From Clytia hemisphaerica (taxonomy: Eukaryota; Cnidaria; Hydrozoa; Leptothecata; Clytiidae): 64,000 nucleotides of DNA. The position numbers and the translations under genes are program-made. The stretch is taken from the NCBI GenBank assembly GCA_902728285.1, contig CACVBU010000292.1, positions 288,663-352,662 of the forward strand, in the 5' to 3' direction. Positions 23,465-35,500 of the stretch are shown here, in pieces; position 1 is the stretch's first letter, and each line of letters opens with the position of its first letter. The notes beneath the pieces were generated by a model, which worked only from the letters and a program-made list of their open reading frames with translations, was not told the origin of the DNA and ran no database searches.

Positions 23465-24440
23465 TGGAATTCGGATTTTCTAAATAGTTCTTTAGAAAAT
23501 CAGTAACGAATTCATTCAGTATCTAACGTATAAATATCTGTGTTTCATACTTTATTTAGTAACACGAAAATCAACGTCAAAAGAGAAAAGACAATCCAAG
23601 AAGAAGAAGAATGATATTTCCGTAACTGGTAACTCATATTTTCTATAAAATGTTAAACTTGACAAGAATCTCTGGATTCTTACTATTCTAAAGGGTGAAT
23701 CATAAATAATTATTTTCATTGCTGGGGTATTTTTACGTAATAGGCAAACGATTACTCATTTTTAGCAGAAGCACAAGGGATTGTACATTCCCTTTATGGT
23801 TATTTTATGGTTAAACTGAAAATTTTGTCTTACAGTACTTAACTCTTTGTGTGTGCTGTCTTTTTGGATGTTCATCAGACAAAATCAGGGTCGAGAGAAA
23901 ATTATCTGGATACATATTATGCAAAATCACCACTTAAGTGAAGACAATAAGGGACTTCTATCATTTAAAAGTCATTAAAATGTCTTTATTCCAGCTTTGT
24001 ATTTGTCTTTTTCAGAAAACTAGATTTTAAAAAGTCAACCCTATTATTGTTAGTTGAACACATTTTATAAAATTCTTTCGAAAATCAGTAGCTTATCCTT
24101 GGAGTAATCAACGTATAAGTATAATTGTGTTTATTACTTCATTTAGGAAAACGCAAATTCACGTCCAAATATGATAGACTGCCCAAATATAAGAACGTTG
24201 TTACTTCCCTAACTGGTAAGCCATTGTCTTTAAAAAGAAAGAACCAAAAAGGAATTTGAGTATAGTAATTTTTATAATTCTTTTGAAGGGTAATTTTCAT
24301 TACTTGATGGTGTTTACGTAATAGGTAAACGACTAGGTTTTAACGTTTGAGTAACGTTTGATTGTCTTTTTAGGTAAACGAATTTTCATTTTTACGAAAG
24401 GCGCATGAAATTTTAGATTCTCTAAATGCTTTTTTCATGG
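23465..24440 (+). repeat. tandem duplication of an exon with its flanking intron
   Basis: Segments of about 330 bp beginning near 23465 and 24060 align along their length. They share GAAAATCAGTA, AACGTATAA, the ACTTCATTTAG-type acceptor, the exon, the ACTGGTAA donor, and a downstream block with TTTACGTAATAGG(C/T)AAACGA. The exons 23560-23628 and 24147-24215 are both 69 nt and in the same phase. Confidence 0.75.
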
Positions 24441-27400
24441 TCAATCTTAAGAATTTTTCTATTACAGTCCTTGAAGTTTAAATGAAGTTATTAGTGTTGT
24501 GTATATTACTTAGGTTTTTTAACTTTCATTTGTAGATGTACAGAAACCGATATTCTTAGAATGGAACCAAAAGATTGACAAACTGCTGGCACTTTGTGAA
24601 GATGAAGATGAAAATGAAAATCGAATAAGGTTTCAAATTGTTATTTTATAAAAATATTATCTAAAAGCTGGATTAGGGTTGTAATTTATAATTTAGTCCG
24701 TGAAGTTTCATTTGGATAATGAACTTTTATGAAAACAATTGAACGATTATCCAAATGAAAATGGACAGACTATACATAATCACCTTGTCATGTTTGAACA
24801 ACGACCTATACAGTTTATTTTTTTGAATTTTGCAAAAACAAGGTCGGTCAGGCCCGTAGATCAATAAATTAAATTGGTATCGCCTAAAAAATAAACTGTA
24901 TATATTACACCCGTGTCTCAGTGACCCAGTGAGAATATTTTAGCCAGTAGGGATAAAATGAAGGAGATAATAGCCGATGGGGATGAATATTTTTTAACAG
25001 GTTCGGGTTTCAAATTCTATTATTTCCAGCTAAAAATTCTGGTTGGGATTCCCAAAATTTTAATGTTCTTCCCATTGGGAAGGGAAGTTCAATGTAATTT
25101 TCCTATTGTGATGAAATTTCAGGGTATTTTATTTAGCTTGGGCGTTTTTTTCACCCGATTTATCCAGTGGGGAGGGTGTCCTACTGGGTCTGTCACATAA
25201 GGGTGTTCTATTTTAAAACTTTTTCGTGCATGAATAGTCTTTATATTCTAATAGATGATTTGGAAAATACCAAGCTCGAATATCATTTATACTATGAATT
25301 TACCTTTTAGGACCACATCCCAGTCTTTTGCGTGATTATGGAGCTATCAGTATTAAAATTTGACGAAGGTATCCTCTTGAAGCAGGGCCGGCGAAACGGG
25401 GGGGGGGGGGCAGGGGGCCATGGCCTCCCCACTTTTTTGCTAAGAAAAAAAAAACAACCAACCATGGTGGCGCCTCCTTAGACACTTACTATTTGGCCCC
25501 TCCACTTCTAAAATTGACTCGCCGGCCCTGTGAAGTCGTCTACCAAAACGAACGCTTTATTCGATGTGCTCATCAGATTACAAGTCATTAAAACTGATTT
25601 TGCTGGGTTCCAGACCCAAACTGGTCACCTGTTAAAACTGATTTCAAAGCATTCAGATTATAACAGAGGTAATTTTGAAATTTTACAATGAAATCAATAG
25701 CGATCACCAACTCGAATGTTTTATCAGGTTTTTCTTTTATTTTTAAAGTGAACAAGGAGTGACCCCTGCCTCTACCCCTCCTTTCTTGCCTATCCCCTCT
25801 TTTCAAAAAATGTTTCACTATGTCTTGCCATCTGACTTGGCAAATGAAACTTTATCCTTGTATATGTTTTTGATGAAGGAGGGGAAGACGAAGACAAAGG
25901 AGACGACAATGAAGACGACGAAGAAGAAGGAGAAGAGGGCGAAGAAGAAGGAGACAAATATGAAGAAGACGACGAAGACTACGAAGATGACACAAATGAA
26001 GAAGAAGAAAGATTTAAACTCAAGAAAAAAAAGCAAGATAAAAAAACCAAAGAAAAAAATGGGAAGCAAGAAAGCAAAGAAACAAGACCTAACTTTCATA
26101 CATTATTACCCAGTACAAGATAGGTATGTTAGAATTTACCTACTGACCTCCGAAAATTAAATTAAATTAAATCCAAAGAAAAATTTCAAACTTAAAACCA
26201 ATAACTTATTATTCTTCCTTCGTTTTGCATACTGCAGCGGCGGATCTGAGGGGGTTCAAATGGTTCAGCTGAACCACCCCCACCCTTTTAGTACATAAAA
26301 AAAACAAAGACCCTTTCTTCAAGTGAAATCTAGTTTTTCTTTTTGGTCATATCTCGATATTATTTTACCAGGGGTTGTATGCATATGGCGTGCGTTTCCG
26401 TGGTGTGCGCGACAAACTTAGCTTTTACCGCGCTAAAAAATCTTTAGGTTATGTGTGTACGGCGTAGCTAGCTTTCCCGCGCTGTAAAAAATCTTTGTTA
26501 TGACTTTATTTTGCGGGATTAATATCTAGCTGTGTTCTGTGCTAGGAAAATCTTTGATTTTGAACCTGGTTTAGAAAATGCATCCAGTGAAATGGCAAAT
26601 TTGAGGTGGTTCAAGGAAATTTCTCGAAAATACGGGACCGACCGTTTTGAGCGTAAAAGATTATCCTACAAAAATAACTTTCAGTCGCATGTCGTCGCCG
26701 GCAAAATATTGAAATGATTTGAAGGGTAGCCATTCGTTCGGCAAACGACCTCACTTCTTTGCAAGCGTTCAATGCAGTGTTTTAAAGAAAGGAATTGAAG
26801 TCCTGAAAAGTGTTAAAATAATAAGGCAAATACTTATCTTTTTGAGGACATTTTTGGTTCAATTTAATCAGTAAATTTGAGAATCACACAACAATATTAA
26901 TCAATGTATGATGATTTTGACAAAGACTCTGTGTGATGGAATTTTTATCTGCTTTTGTTTGATGTGGTGAAGAGTGACAAAAGAAAAAGACTTTCATTCT
27001 GAGGAAACATTTTTGTTTTGGTTTATCTTTAGAAGAAAAGCATTCATACCAACAAAAACAAAACTTAAATCAATTTTGCTTGATAAATGAAGTTTGGAAT
27101 TTATTTATAGGAAAGGACTTATTTGTGAATATTTGGTGGAAGTTTATCGTGTCTTGATATCGTGTGTTAATCACGAATTTACGTTTGGCTCTTCTCCCTT
27201 CATTGGGCATCGGGAATATCACGGGGAAAAATCTACCTAGCTACATATGGATCATGAGATTTGCGATTGGCTACGTTTCGAGAGATTCTTCTCCCATCAT
27301 TGGATATTGATGAGTTTCACATTGCTACGTTTCGAGAGATTTTTCTCCCATCATTGGACATTGATGAATTTCACATGGAAAAAAAGCTAGCTAGCTTTAT

Positions 27401-30400
27401 TTTTGAAAACTGTTATAGAAAAACAAAACAAAATTTGTTTTATAACAGAGACTGGAAGAAAGGTTAGGGAACAACATTTTAGCAATTTGATTGAATTTGG
27501 TTGAAGAATGAAATTTCTGGAAAGGTGAACCTTCGTGCATGCTTCAAGATAATGTGATGCGAGGAAATATTTTTGGTTTCGTCATGTCATAAGAAGAGAG
27601 AATTCATACCACTTTATACTTGCAAAACAAAACTAAGATTACTTTTACGTGATCATATGAAAATATGGTGTACTTTTATACAAAAAGAGACATTGGTGAC
27701 CTCTGAAAAAATTACCCCTTTGTGCTTAATTGTAGGTGGACATAACTTTAATTTTCCTTGAGTTTTTTGGGAAAATCACCCCAAAATCAGTTAATAATGA
27801 CCCCCTATTTTATGAATTTTCTCTGAGAGTACTGCCCCTGCATCTTCCACCCCCTACAAGTAAGCATAAACGAGTACGATTGAATGCAGAATTTATGAAA
27901 TGATATATAACAACAATCTCTACCAAAACAATTACTATAAACAACACTCCATACAATTGTGAAAGTTGAAAAAGTGCTTTCCGACAGATTGTTGATGATT
28001 ACTGTTAGTACCTTTAATAATGCTTAAAAACATCAAAGTTTTTACTTTGAATGTAAAAAGTACTTTTTTCTGAGATTATTCATCTAATTTGAGAGCTAGA
28101 ATTTCTTGAGTCTATTTGCACATAAAACAATTTATATCAGTACTCATGGTGTACTCCACTTTTTGACAATCTTTTATTTTTCCATCTTAGGAATATTGTA
28201 TTCCCTTGTATGTATTATATACCGGGTGACCCACGAAAAAGTTCAGACGTTTCCCGACGTCTTGAGGCTGAACAAATGTCCCAAAGTGCTTGGAGTTTTG
28301 ATATTTAGAAATTAGATATCCTAACTTAAAATTTGAGCTATCACTTTTTAAATTTGACCAACTTTTTCTCTGCTTATGAGCTTTTAAAGTCAAAATTCAC
28401 TTTACGAAAAGTGTAAAAAACACGTAAAAAAGGGGTATCAAATTTGGTATTTTTAGACGTTTTTTATGTACAGTTTTTGAAAGAAATCTATGAAAGTGTC
28501 AATTTTTATAAAAACTAGTCTTGTTTTAAACAAAAACTACTTTCAAAGGTGTTTTTATTAATTATTAATGCCATAAAACTCGTTAAATAAGTCAATTTGT
28601 AAGTGATTTTCTAATTGATTGCATGAATTTAATACCTCTTTTTTTACGTGTTTTTTACACTTTTCGAAAAGTGAATTTTGACTTTAAAAGCTCATAAGTA
28701 GAGAACAAGTTGGCCAAATTTAAAAAGTGATGGCTCAAATTTTAAGTTAGGATATCTAATTTCTAAATATCAAAACTCCAAGCACTTTGGGACATTTGTT
28801 CGGCCTCAAGACGTCGGGAAACGTCTGAACTTTTTCGTGGGTCACCCGGTAAATAACCTCCTTTATTTTTTAACTTGATCACTGTTTTCCAAATATTATC
28901 CATTTCTGGTTTTATAATGTAAACATACTCAACATGAAAAGTTTTTGCTTGATTGTCAGCCAAATAATTGGCTACAAAGAAATTCCATAAAAAATGGTTA
29001 TAAGAATAAATTATCGAACTTTTTTACTATGTTTTAAATATTCACGAATTGAAACTGAAGTGTGTAAAGTATTTAATATTATAAATTGTCTTATTTTTTC
29101 TTCAAACTTTTCTTCAAAACCATTTATTTGCTCTTTTATCTATGGCTCTCTCAAAAACATTTTCTGCAAGAACCATGAGTATATAAAAGAATATACACCA
29201 AACAAGCAGTTCTGAGCATGCTCTGGGTGTCTGTTTTATCAAAATAAAAGGTTAAACCAAAGAAATATAAGAAATATAATACGAACTATATTTGCGTTTT
29301 ATGAACGTTTTGTGTGATAAGATTGAAAAGAAAAAACTAGATGTGCGCAATTGCAGATAGGAAATTTCCAATGTATATGTGAATATCACCACAAACGATT
29401 ATTACACGTTCAGCATCTGGCTGTTCAAGCCGGGTCAAAAAAAAATTGGCCTACCGCCCTCCTTTTAACGCATGGGACCATTCAAAAAGTACGTACGCTC
29501 GAGAGGGGGGGTACTCCCAAAAACGTACGAGGGGGAGGGGGATCCTTGAGGAGAAGTACGTACAGGGGGTACACATAAAGCGTACAAAAGCGTACAAGAG
29601 TCAAAAATTTGCCATTTTCGAGCGTACTTTACGAATGTACTTTTTGAATGGTCCCCCGCTGAGGCCTATGTTTGGAGTTCATAGGTAATGGGAACTGCAG
29701 ACGTGCAGGCGCTCATTAACGTCCCCCATGTTGAATGGAAAAAAGGTGACACCGCCCAAACAGGGCGGGTGCAAAATTTACGCCCAAAACGTTTGTTCCG
29801 AAATTTTTTTTTTGAAGAGAGATTTTTGAACCCCCTCAGAAAAATCCCAGATCCGCCTCTGTACTGTTCTAGCTCTGTTGATAATGGGTCTTTGTGGAAA
29901 CAATTTTTCAGGTGTCTAAAGGAGAACTTTTTCGAGCATGCCACCAAAAATTCGTATTATTAATTTTACATATATAGGTTCTCAAAGGAAGTTGACTTGC
30001 CGAAATCCACAAAGTTGTGGCTGAAAGAAAAAGTGAAAGAAAGACTTATGAAGGAGTTTGGTGAATATGATCCCGTGAACGTAAGGGATACGGTCTTGCT
30101 TTCATCCCTTCCGTCTCACTTTCATGTCATTCTTGCATAATCAAATTTCTAATTCTATCTTGTAACTTCTGTTCTAATTTAAAGTTGTTTATTCATTTAT
30201 TTTCATTTATTTATTTATTTGTCATTTTTGAGTTGCTCAAAAATAATAATCCTTATTCCATGGCCAGTCACTTTACATTTAAAATCTTGTTATTATTGTT
30301 ATTACAGCGTTACACTGACCATAAAAGACACAAGAAGCTGAACACTACTTGTCCTTATCGAAATTGCCCAACGACGTTCGTTGGAGTAAATCTATATACC

Positions 30401-31961
30401 CACCTCATGAGTAAGCACCACCTGTGGGATAAGGAAAAAGCTAAGATGGAGCAAAACTATCGCCACAGGTACTTATTTCTAATGTACTAATGACATTGTA
30501 ACCTCAGAAGTGAGCTCATCCCTAATACTTTTATTCATACAAAGAAAGAATGGAATCTCGATCTCCTTTGTAGGATAAATATATTACTGTATATAATCTT
30601 TTATTTCAAAATATATTTCATTCTTTACACAGGATGTACACTTGGTGCACCCGATTGAAGGCCGTTGATTGCTCAAAACCGAAGTTGTGCCGGGAATGCA
30701 ACGCGTTTTACGACCGTCTGGATACCCATTTACAGAGCAAAGCACACAATTTCAAGGACGAAGTCCAGATCAAGATTGAAACCAGAGCTTGCGAACGCAA
30801 GTTGAAGGACCTCCTAAACTTCAGAGATTCGTTTCCAAGTATGAAACACAACACGTAAGTATATGAATTTTCTTCATTTTCTGCTTCGCAGAACTTGTAA
30901 ATAAAATTTTGAGAAGGCAGATTTACTTGGTTTAGCTTTTATTACTTTTTTTCTTTCTCCAATGGAAAGTGTTGAGTTAGTAACTGACCTAATATGTGAC
31001 CCCCCAAGCGATTTGGAGTACATTAAAAATGAGACCGGTCTTGGTGCGGACAGATCGGTAATATGTGCGGCAAAAAAGCGGCGAAAGGATTTACTGTGCA
31101 GCCAGAAATCATCCAAAAATCTTTCCTAAAATCCATTCAAACGCACTCGATCGGTCACTAAAGAGCACCGTTTGAATAATTGCGGTATTCAGTGCGGTCA
31201 TGGTGCGGACATTTTGCCGTTCCAAACGTTTGCCGGTAAATGAGAAGTCATAACAAACAGCATACAGCATACATACAAACGGCGGGGACCACACCATCGT
31301 CCGCTTTAGTCGACGGGACCGCACCATCGTCCGCTTTAGTCGGTGTTTTGAACGCACGGACCATACGGTACTGTGCGGTCTTCTGTCCGCTTTTTCAACT
31401 TTTACTCGCACAATTAACCAGTCGGAAAGCGGCACGAGCACGACTGCACCAAGACCGGTCTCGTTTTTAATGTACTCCAAATCGTTTGGAGGGTCACATA
31501 TATTCATAGATCTTATTTGAAAGAAAAACATTTTATCTTTTTAATCTTTATATAGATTACCACCAACTTCAATCAAAACAAGTACGGCTGAACGTAGATC
31601 AATTCCAACGAGTACGATTGAAAGAAAGACTAGGTATGTCATAATATTTTGCACATTAAAATATCAAGTCTTATTTAAAACCCTTACTAAGATTTAACTC
31701 TTTTCAAGTCATTTATTATTAAGGCCCATCCAATTTTTAAAACTTGAATGAAATTATACTTGACCGTGAAAGATTTTTGCAAACCATTAAGAATAGGATA
31801 GCATAAAGGGCGTAACTTAAAGTTTAAGGGTCACTGTTTTTTTCTTGCACAGTTCTTTGAAAACTTCATCAACGATAACATCAAGTTCACAGTCACATCA
31901 TCAACAGCAAAGCAAAAGCACGTCTCCATCTCCAAGCTCACCGGAGTCGCCTCATTCCTGA
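23560..31961 (+). CDS. multi-exon C2H2-type zinc-finger gene, 5' end incomplete
   Basis: Exons: 23560-23628, 24147-24215 (duplicates of each other), 24536-24629, about 25870-26123, 29978-30080, 30308-30468, 30633-30854, 31556-31633 and 31853-31961 (TGA). From 29978 onward all phases join. The early part is basic (KRQSKKKKND) then acidic (CEDEDENENR), and exon 25870-26123 has a long Glu/Asp run followed by a Lys run, a likely nuclear protein. Exon 30308 encodes a finger with C-x4-C and H-x4-H (CPYRNC, THLMSKHH). Exon 30633 encodes a second with CRECNAFYDRLDTH and a later His. The C-terminus is Ser/Pro/Gln-rich (QSKSTSPSPSSPESP). The role is probably DNA or RNA binding; no family name is justified. 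The junction 26123/29978 is uncertain because the acidic frame meets a TAG at the splice site, so these could be two genes. Introns are full of transposons. Confidence 0.5.
24907..25206. mobile_element. MITE (300 bp), relative of 1677-1921
   Basis: It starts ACACCCGTGTCTCAGTG and ends CATAAGGGTGT. Flanks are TATATT and TCTATT, five of six matching, a probable aged duplication. The orientation is opposite to the 1677 copy. Subterminal CCATTGGGA/CCAGTGGGG phrases are shared. Confidence 0.65.
25383..25530. mobile_element. hAT-like MITE, 148 bp, 5-bp target duplication
   Basis: Perfect 12-bp terminal inverted repeats CAGGGCCGGCGA. TGAAG flanks both sides (25378-25382 and 25531-25535). A G run and an A run occupy the interior. 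It is in an intron of the zinc-finger gene. Confidence 0.75.
27271..27378. repeat. 54-bp direct repeat, two copies
   Basis: CTACGTTTCGAGAGATT followed by TCTCCCATCATTGGA occurs twice head to tail with four or five differences, inside hAT copy 1. The duplication is not seen at the matching place in copy 2. Confidence 0.75.
28222..28849. mobile_element. long palindromic MITE, 628 bp, in a TA site
   Basis: The terminal inverted repeats start CCGGGTGACCCACG and are almost perfect for at least 100 bp. TA lies on each side (28220-28221 and 28850-28851). hAT copy 2 has the uninterrupted site near 56808, which proves the boundaries. Tc1/mariner-type mobilisation is inferred from the TA. The terminus is close to that of 2779-3608. 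Confidence 0.85.
29474..29655. mobile_element. MITE of 182 bp in hAT copy 1
   Basis: Inverted ends start GGGACCATTCAAAAAGTAC. hAT copy 2 lacks it: the flanking sequences CCGCCCTCCTTT and CCGCTGAGGCC are joined there by about 12 bp. A few bases differ at the junction, so no clean duplication can be stated. The interior repeats ACGTACG and GCGTACAA phrases. Confidence 0.7.
30995..31498. mobile_element. MITE, 504 bp, TA target duplication
   Basis: The terminal inverted repeats begin TGTGACCC and extend about 55 bp (through GGAGTACATTAAAAA and GAGACCGGTCTTGGTGC). TA flanks each end (30993-30994 and 31499-31500). The interior has two tandem copies of ACCATCGTCCGCTTTAGTCG. It sits in the intron between zinc-finger exons 30633-30854 and 31556-31633. 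Confidence 0.75.
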
Positions 31962-31987
31962 TCTAGTTTAGTATCAACAGAAATCAA

Positions 31988-32589
31988 ATGTTATACATGG
32001 ATGGTACAGGGTTTGTATTCAAAGAAAACGCATTCGACCAAGCCAAATCAGTCAAATCAAAAGTTTGGAGCAGACCAGAGGAAGGATTGGAAAGAGGATG
32101 CACAGCAAAATTGAACAAAGCTGTACAGTGCAGGCAAAATTCATTGTTGCGATATCGTACGAGAGAGGAGTAGTGCTGTGTGAACATTACAACGGCTTGA
32201 CAGGTAAGAAGTTTTCCAAAATGATGGACCAGTGCATTCCAAGTGACTTTGACTGGAGCATTAACCCGGCAGACAGACGCTACTTTCAGGATGGATGCCC
32301 CGTTCATAACTCAAGGATTGCGCAGGAGATTTTGGAAGACTTGGGAGCAGAACTGGTATCGATCCCGGCAAGGTCCCCAGACTTGAACCCCATTGAGAAT
32401 TTGTTTCACTTGGTTGGTCAGAAGCTGGAGAAAGGTGCAATCACAAACAACGTCACCCATCAAACCTTTGAAGAATTTGTGGCTAGAGTAACTGACATCA
32501 TTTTAAATTTTGACCGAAACATCATTAATAAAATCATTGGGAACATGGACACTCGGATACAAAAAGTTATCAAGAAGAAAGGAGCATGA
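31988..32589 (+). pseudogene. Tc1/IS630-type transposase, C-terminal DDE domain, frameshifted
   Basis: The first frame starts MLYMDGTGFVF, with the first catalytic Asp. After about 45 codons the homology moves to another frame near 32130 by a one-base loss. That frame continues through an Asp in YFQDGCPVHNS and a Glu in ARSPDLNPIENLF, with 34 residues between them, matching the DD34E pattern of Tc1-like enzymes. The end is the basic KVIKKKGA at 32589. The N-terminal helix-turn-helix region is missing and no terminal repeats were found, so this is a 5'-truncated fossil. It begins only 27 bp after the stop of the zinc-finger gene and would fall in its 3' UTR. Confidence 0.75.
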
Positions 32590-35500
32590 ACCAAATATTG
32601 AGGTATCTTTTAGCTTTTTATTTTCAGCTTTTTTACAGCGAGCACAAAAAACTATTTAACAATAATATATATGGTGAAAATCAGAGATCTGACCTCAAGG
32701 AGAGAAAGTGGTGAAAATACTAAATAAAATAAAGATGAAACATAAAAAGGGTCTAATATTTTTATAATTGTACGTTTTTTTACATTTTTTTGAATTTTTC
32801 TAAATATATAAATCAAACCAATCAAACATTCTGTCAAGAAATGAGAATTTTATGCAAAAAAGAACCAACAAACCGATAGACATAAAGTTTAAGAAGCCAA
32901 GCAGAAAAACAAAACAGCAATCACATAAACACAAACACCAAAAACCACTCAAAAACCCAACCAATGCAACCTGGGGTCCACGACTTGCGACAGGTGCAGC
33001 GACTTTAAACATATTTTGTTTTAAGGACGTCCAACACTCAGCCTCCCCAGATTCCATAACCCTGAACCGACCGGCAGTCCAAACAAACTAACAAACATAG
33101 AAAAATAAACAAAAACTCGCACACAAATACAAAGAAACAAAAAAGGGGTTAAACAACAGACAAAACAAACAAGTTCAAAGAGACAAGACAAACGACAAAA
33201 TACAAGTATAAAAAAAAACACAAATTTTCAAAAAGTAGGCCCAGAACCCGGTTCGACACCTAAAGTCCGTGCAGCCGTCTGCACGGGAAAGAACGAAAAA
33301 GAAAATGACTGGGAAAACTAACATACCATACATCAATTGTAAAAGGGGTTACGCACGATACGAAAGTCTCGTGTTCGCAAGCGAAAAGTTTTTTACCACT
33401 ACGTACCGTAGGATTGCTAAACTTCCTCCATTCCCAGCGAAACTTTCCGATTACTAGCAATACAACGGAAAATAACCAAAACGCTACAAAAGTAGATTTA
33501 ACACCGATTTTTGCCGGAGACGCCTAGATAAAACAGCGAAAGATCCCGGAAGTGGGGCAGGTATGTTTTCCCGGGAATGAGAAAGCTAGCCATTCTACGA
33601 TACAATTTTAAAAAGTAGTACCCAGCCGTTTGCATGATGCATGATCGGGAAAAAATTCGATATTCTATTTTCAAAACAAACTGCTTTTTTGAAGTTTTTT
33701 TAACTTAAATATCTTTTATAAAATTTCGACCTAAAATAAGACCATCATAAGGATTTTTTGGTATAAAAAATAAGACTGCGAGGCGCAACATAAATTTTTG
33801 GAACACAATAAGAGTAACTCAAGCATGTGGTAAACAATAAAATTATAATCAAATAAAGGATATTATTTTTCGTGAAACTCATAGGTAGGCCTAGGATTGA
33901 GATATTAAGCAATTAAAGAATCGAACAGTTAAAATCGGGTATTGAAATACGGCTTTAAACACAAGCAGTCCTCCCTAGGGGAACCAAAGAGAGTTGAGCA
34001 GAGACATGGCAAATCAGTGATCATATCAGTTTTTCGAATAGGAATAGACTACAAAAATAAAAGGTAAACACTGTGAAAAGACTAACATAAATGACAATTA
34101 AAACACAAACCTATAAAATGAATATACCTAATCAAATTTAATTAATTTCCTGACAATGAACGTCTAAAAGCAATACATATGTAATAAACCAAAATATAGG
34201 AACTAGCATAAAGGCATACTAGAATATAATGTGAATAAGGGACATGTGTGATAAATAAAAAGCTTTCCCCATGTTGATGAAGAGGGCTGACAGAGCAAAT
34301 CATAAAAGCAGCAGTACAGCTAAATGAAGAACTGAAAAGAAGGCTTTAAATGGGAAATCTGAGCCCAACAGGGCAGACACAAATCAAAACAAACTGAAAT
34401 ATCTAAACTCTGATATATATATGATTTATACATAATATCAGACACTAAATTAATTAATTGAATTTGCACCGTCAAAACAAGAGCAGGACAAGAATAATTT
34501 GTGGTTAAAAGAGATCAAAAATAAGAACAGCCAGGTAACAACAAAAAAATTACTGTTTCAAATAAAAGAGACTGTAAGAATCTTAGAAAAATCTCTAAGA
34601 ATCCTAGAAATTCAATCTCTCGCAGGATCAATTTTCAAACTTTGGCTCGGACATACCCATCATTTAGTACCCCTGGTCCTTGGAAAAATCTCCCAAGCCT
34701 GATATATTGTGTTTTTTTTTCTGGCAGAGCCCAATCATTTATAATATACAGCTTTTAGAGAAGAAAAAATTATTATTTAAAAAGCTCAACCATACAAATT
34801 TAGTTATCATCATATAAATATATGGTATTTTAATTCACATGAGCTAAGAAAACTGCATCTGCATAGTTAAACGGCATTGAAATATTCTGCAACGTTGTAT
34901 TTTTTCACAATACTTTAAAAAGGTGTGTTGCTACATGTTTTTTTATAAGCATTGCACTTGTAAGCATATCTAGGCTCAGATATGGGGAAAAATTAAGCAT
35001 ATGCTAAAGCATTACCTTGAGCTTATGAAAAAAGTATAAGCTACTTTGTAGTAAAGCTACTTTTTTTTTTGTGAAGCCATTGCAAAGGTAATCGAATGTT
35101 TAAAGTAAAAAATTCGAATGTTTCATAAGAATTCGAATGTTTATAAAAACTTCGAATGTTTACTGTATGTAATTTATGTTAGGATTAAGCAACCTTCAAG
35201 CATTCTCTGAGCCTGTTTTTGGATTTTTATATGCCTATAAAAAGACAAATTTATTCTATGCAACATTTCAAGTTAAAGCTTTTGATTTAAAATTGCGATT
35301 CAAAATAGTGATTTAGGTGTACTTTTTTACTTGACGTGTTGATGTATATGTTTAGTTGAAGAAACACAGTATGCAGTAAGATAAAAATTAAACGCTAAAA
35401 AGTTGCCACTATCAAGCTATTGTGCTGCTATTTTTTGGAGTCATTGCGTGAAGTTTCTCCGCTGCCAATAGATCCAGTGTGGGGCCTCATAAACCAAACA

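Larger units (their letters stand above)
26235..29861 (+). mobile_element. hAT-like element, copy 1 (3.6 kb)
   Basis: The ends are inverted: CAGCGGCGGATCTGAG at the left and the complement of CAGAGGCGGATCTGGG at the right, flanked by TACTG on both sides (26230-26234 and 29862-29866). The same sequence occurs reversed at 54513-58614. No transposase is recognisable in either copy, so it is non-autonomous or badly decayed. Short frames shared by both copies (for example around FTFGSSP) are too broken to name. Copy 1 carries insertions at 28222-28849 and 29474-29655 that copy 2 lacks. It sits in an intron of the zinc-finger gene. Confidence 0.75.

Noticed and set aside
25818..26099. Phe/Val-rich minus-strand frame of 93 codons
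   Set aside because: It is the complement of the Glu/Lys-coding exon; the composition is a mirror effect.
32800..33221. Overlapping frames on both strands, some hydrophobic
   Set aside because: They arise from an A/C-rich strand; there are no domain features.
33235..33262. GGTTCGACACC, resembling a tRNA B box
   Set aside because: No A box at the right distance and no cloverleaf can be drawn.
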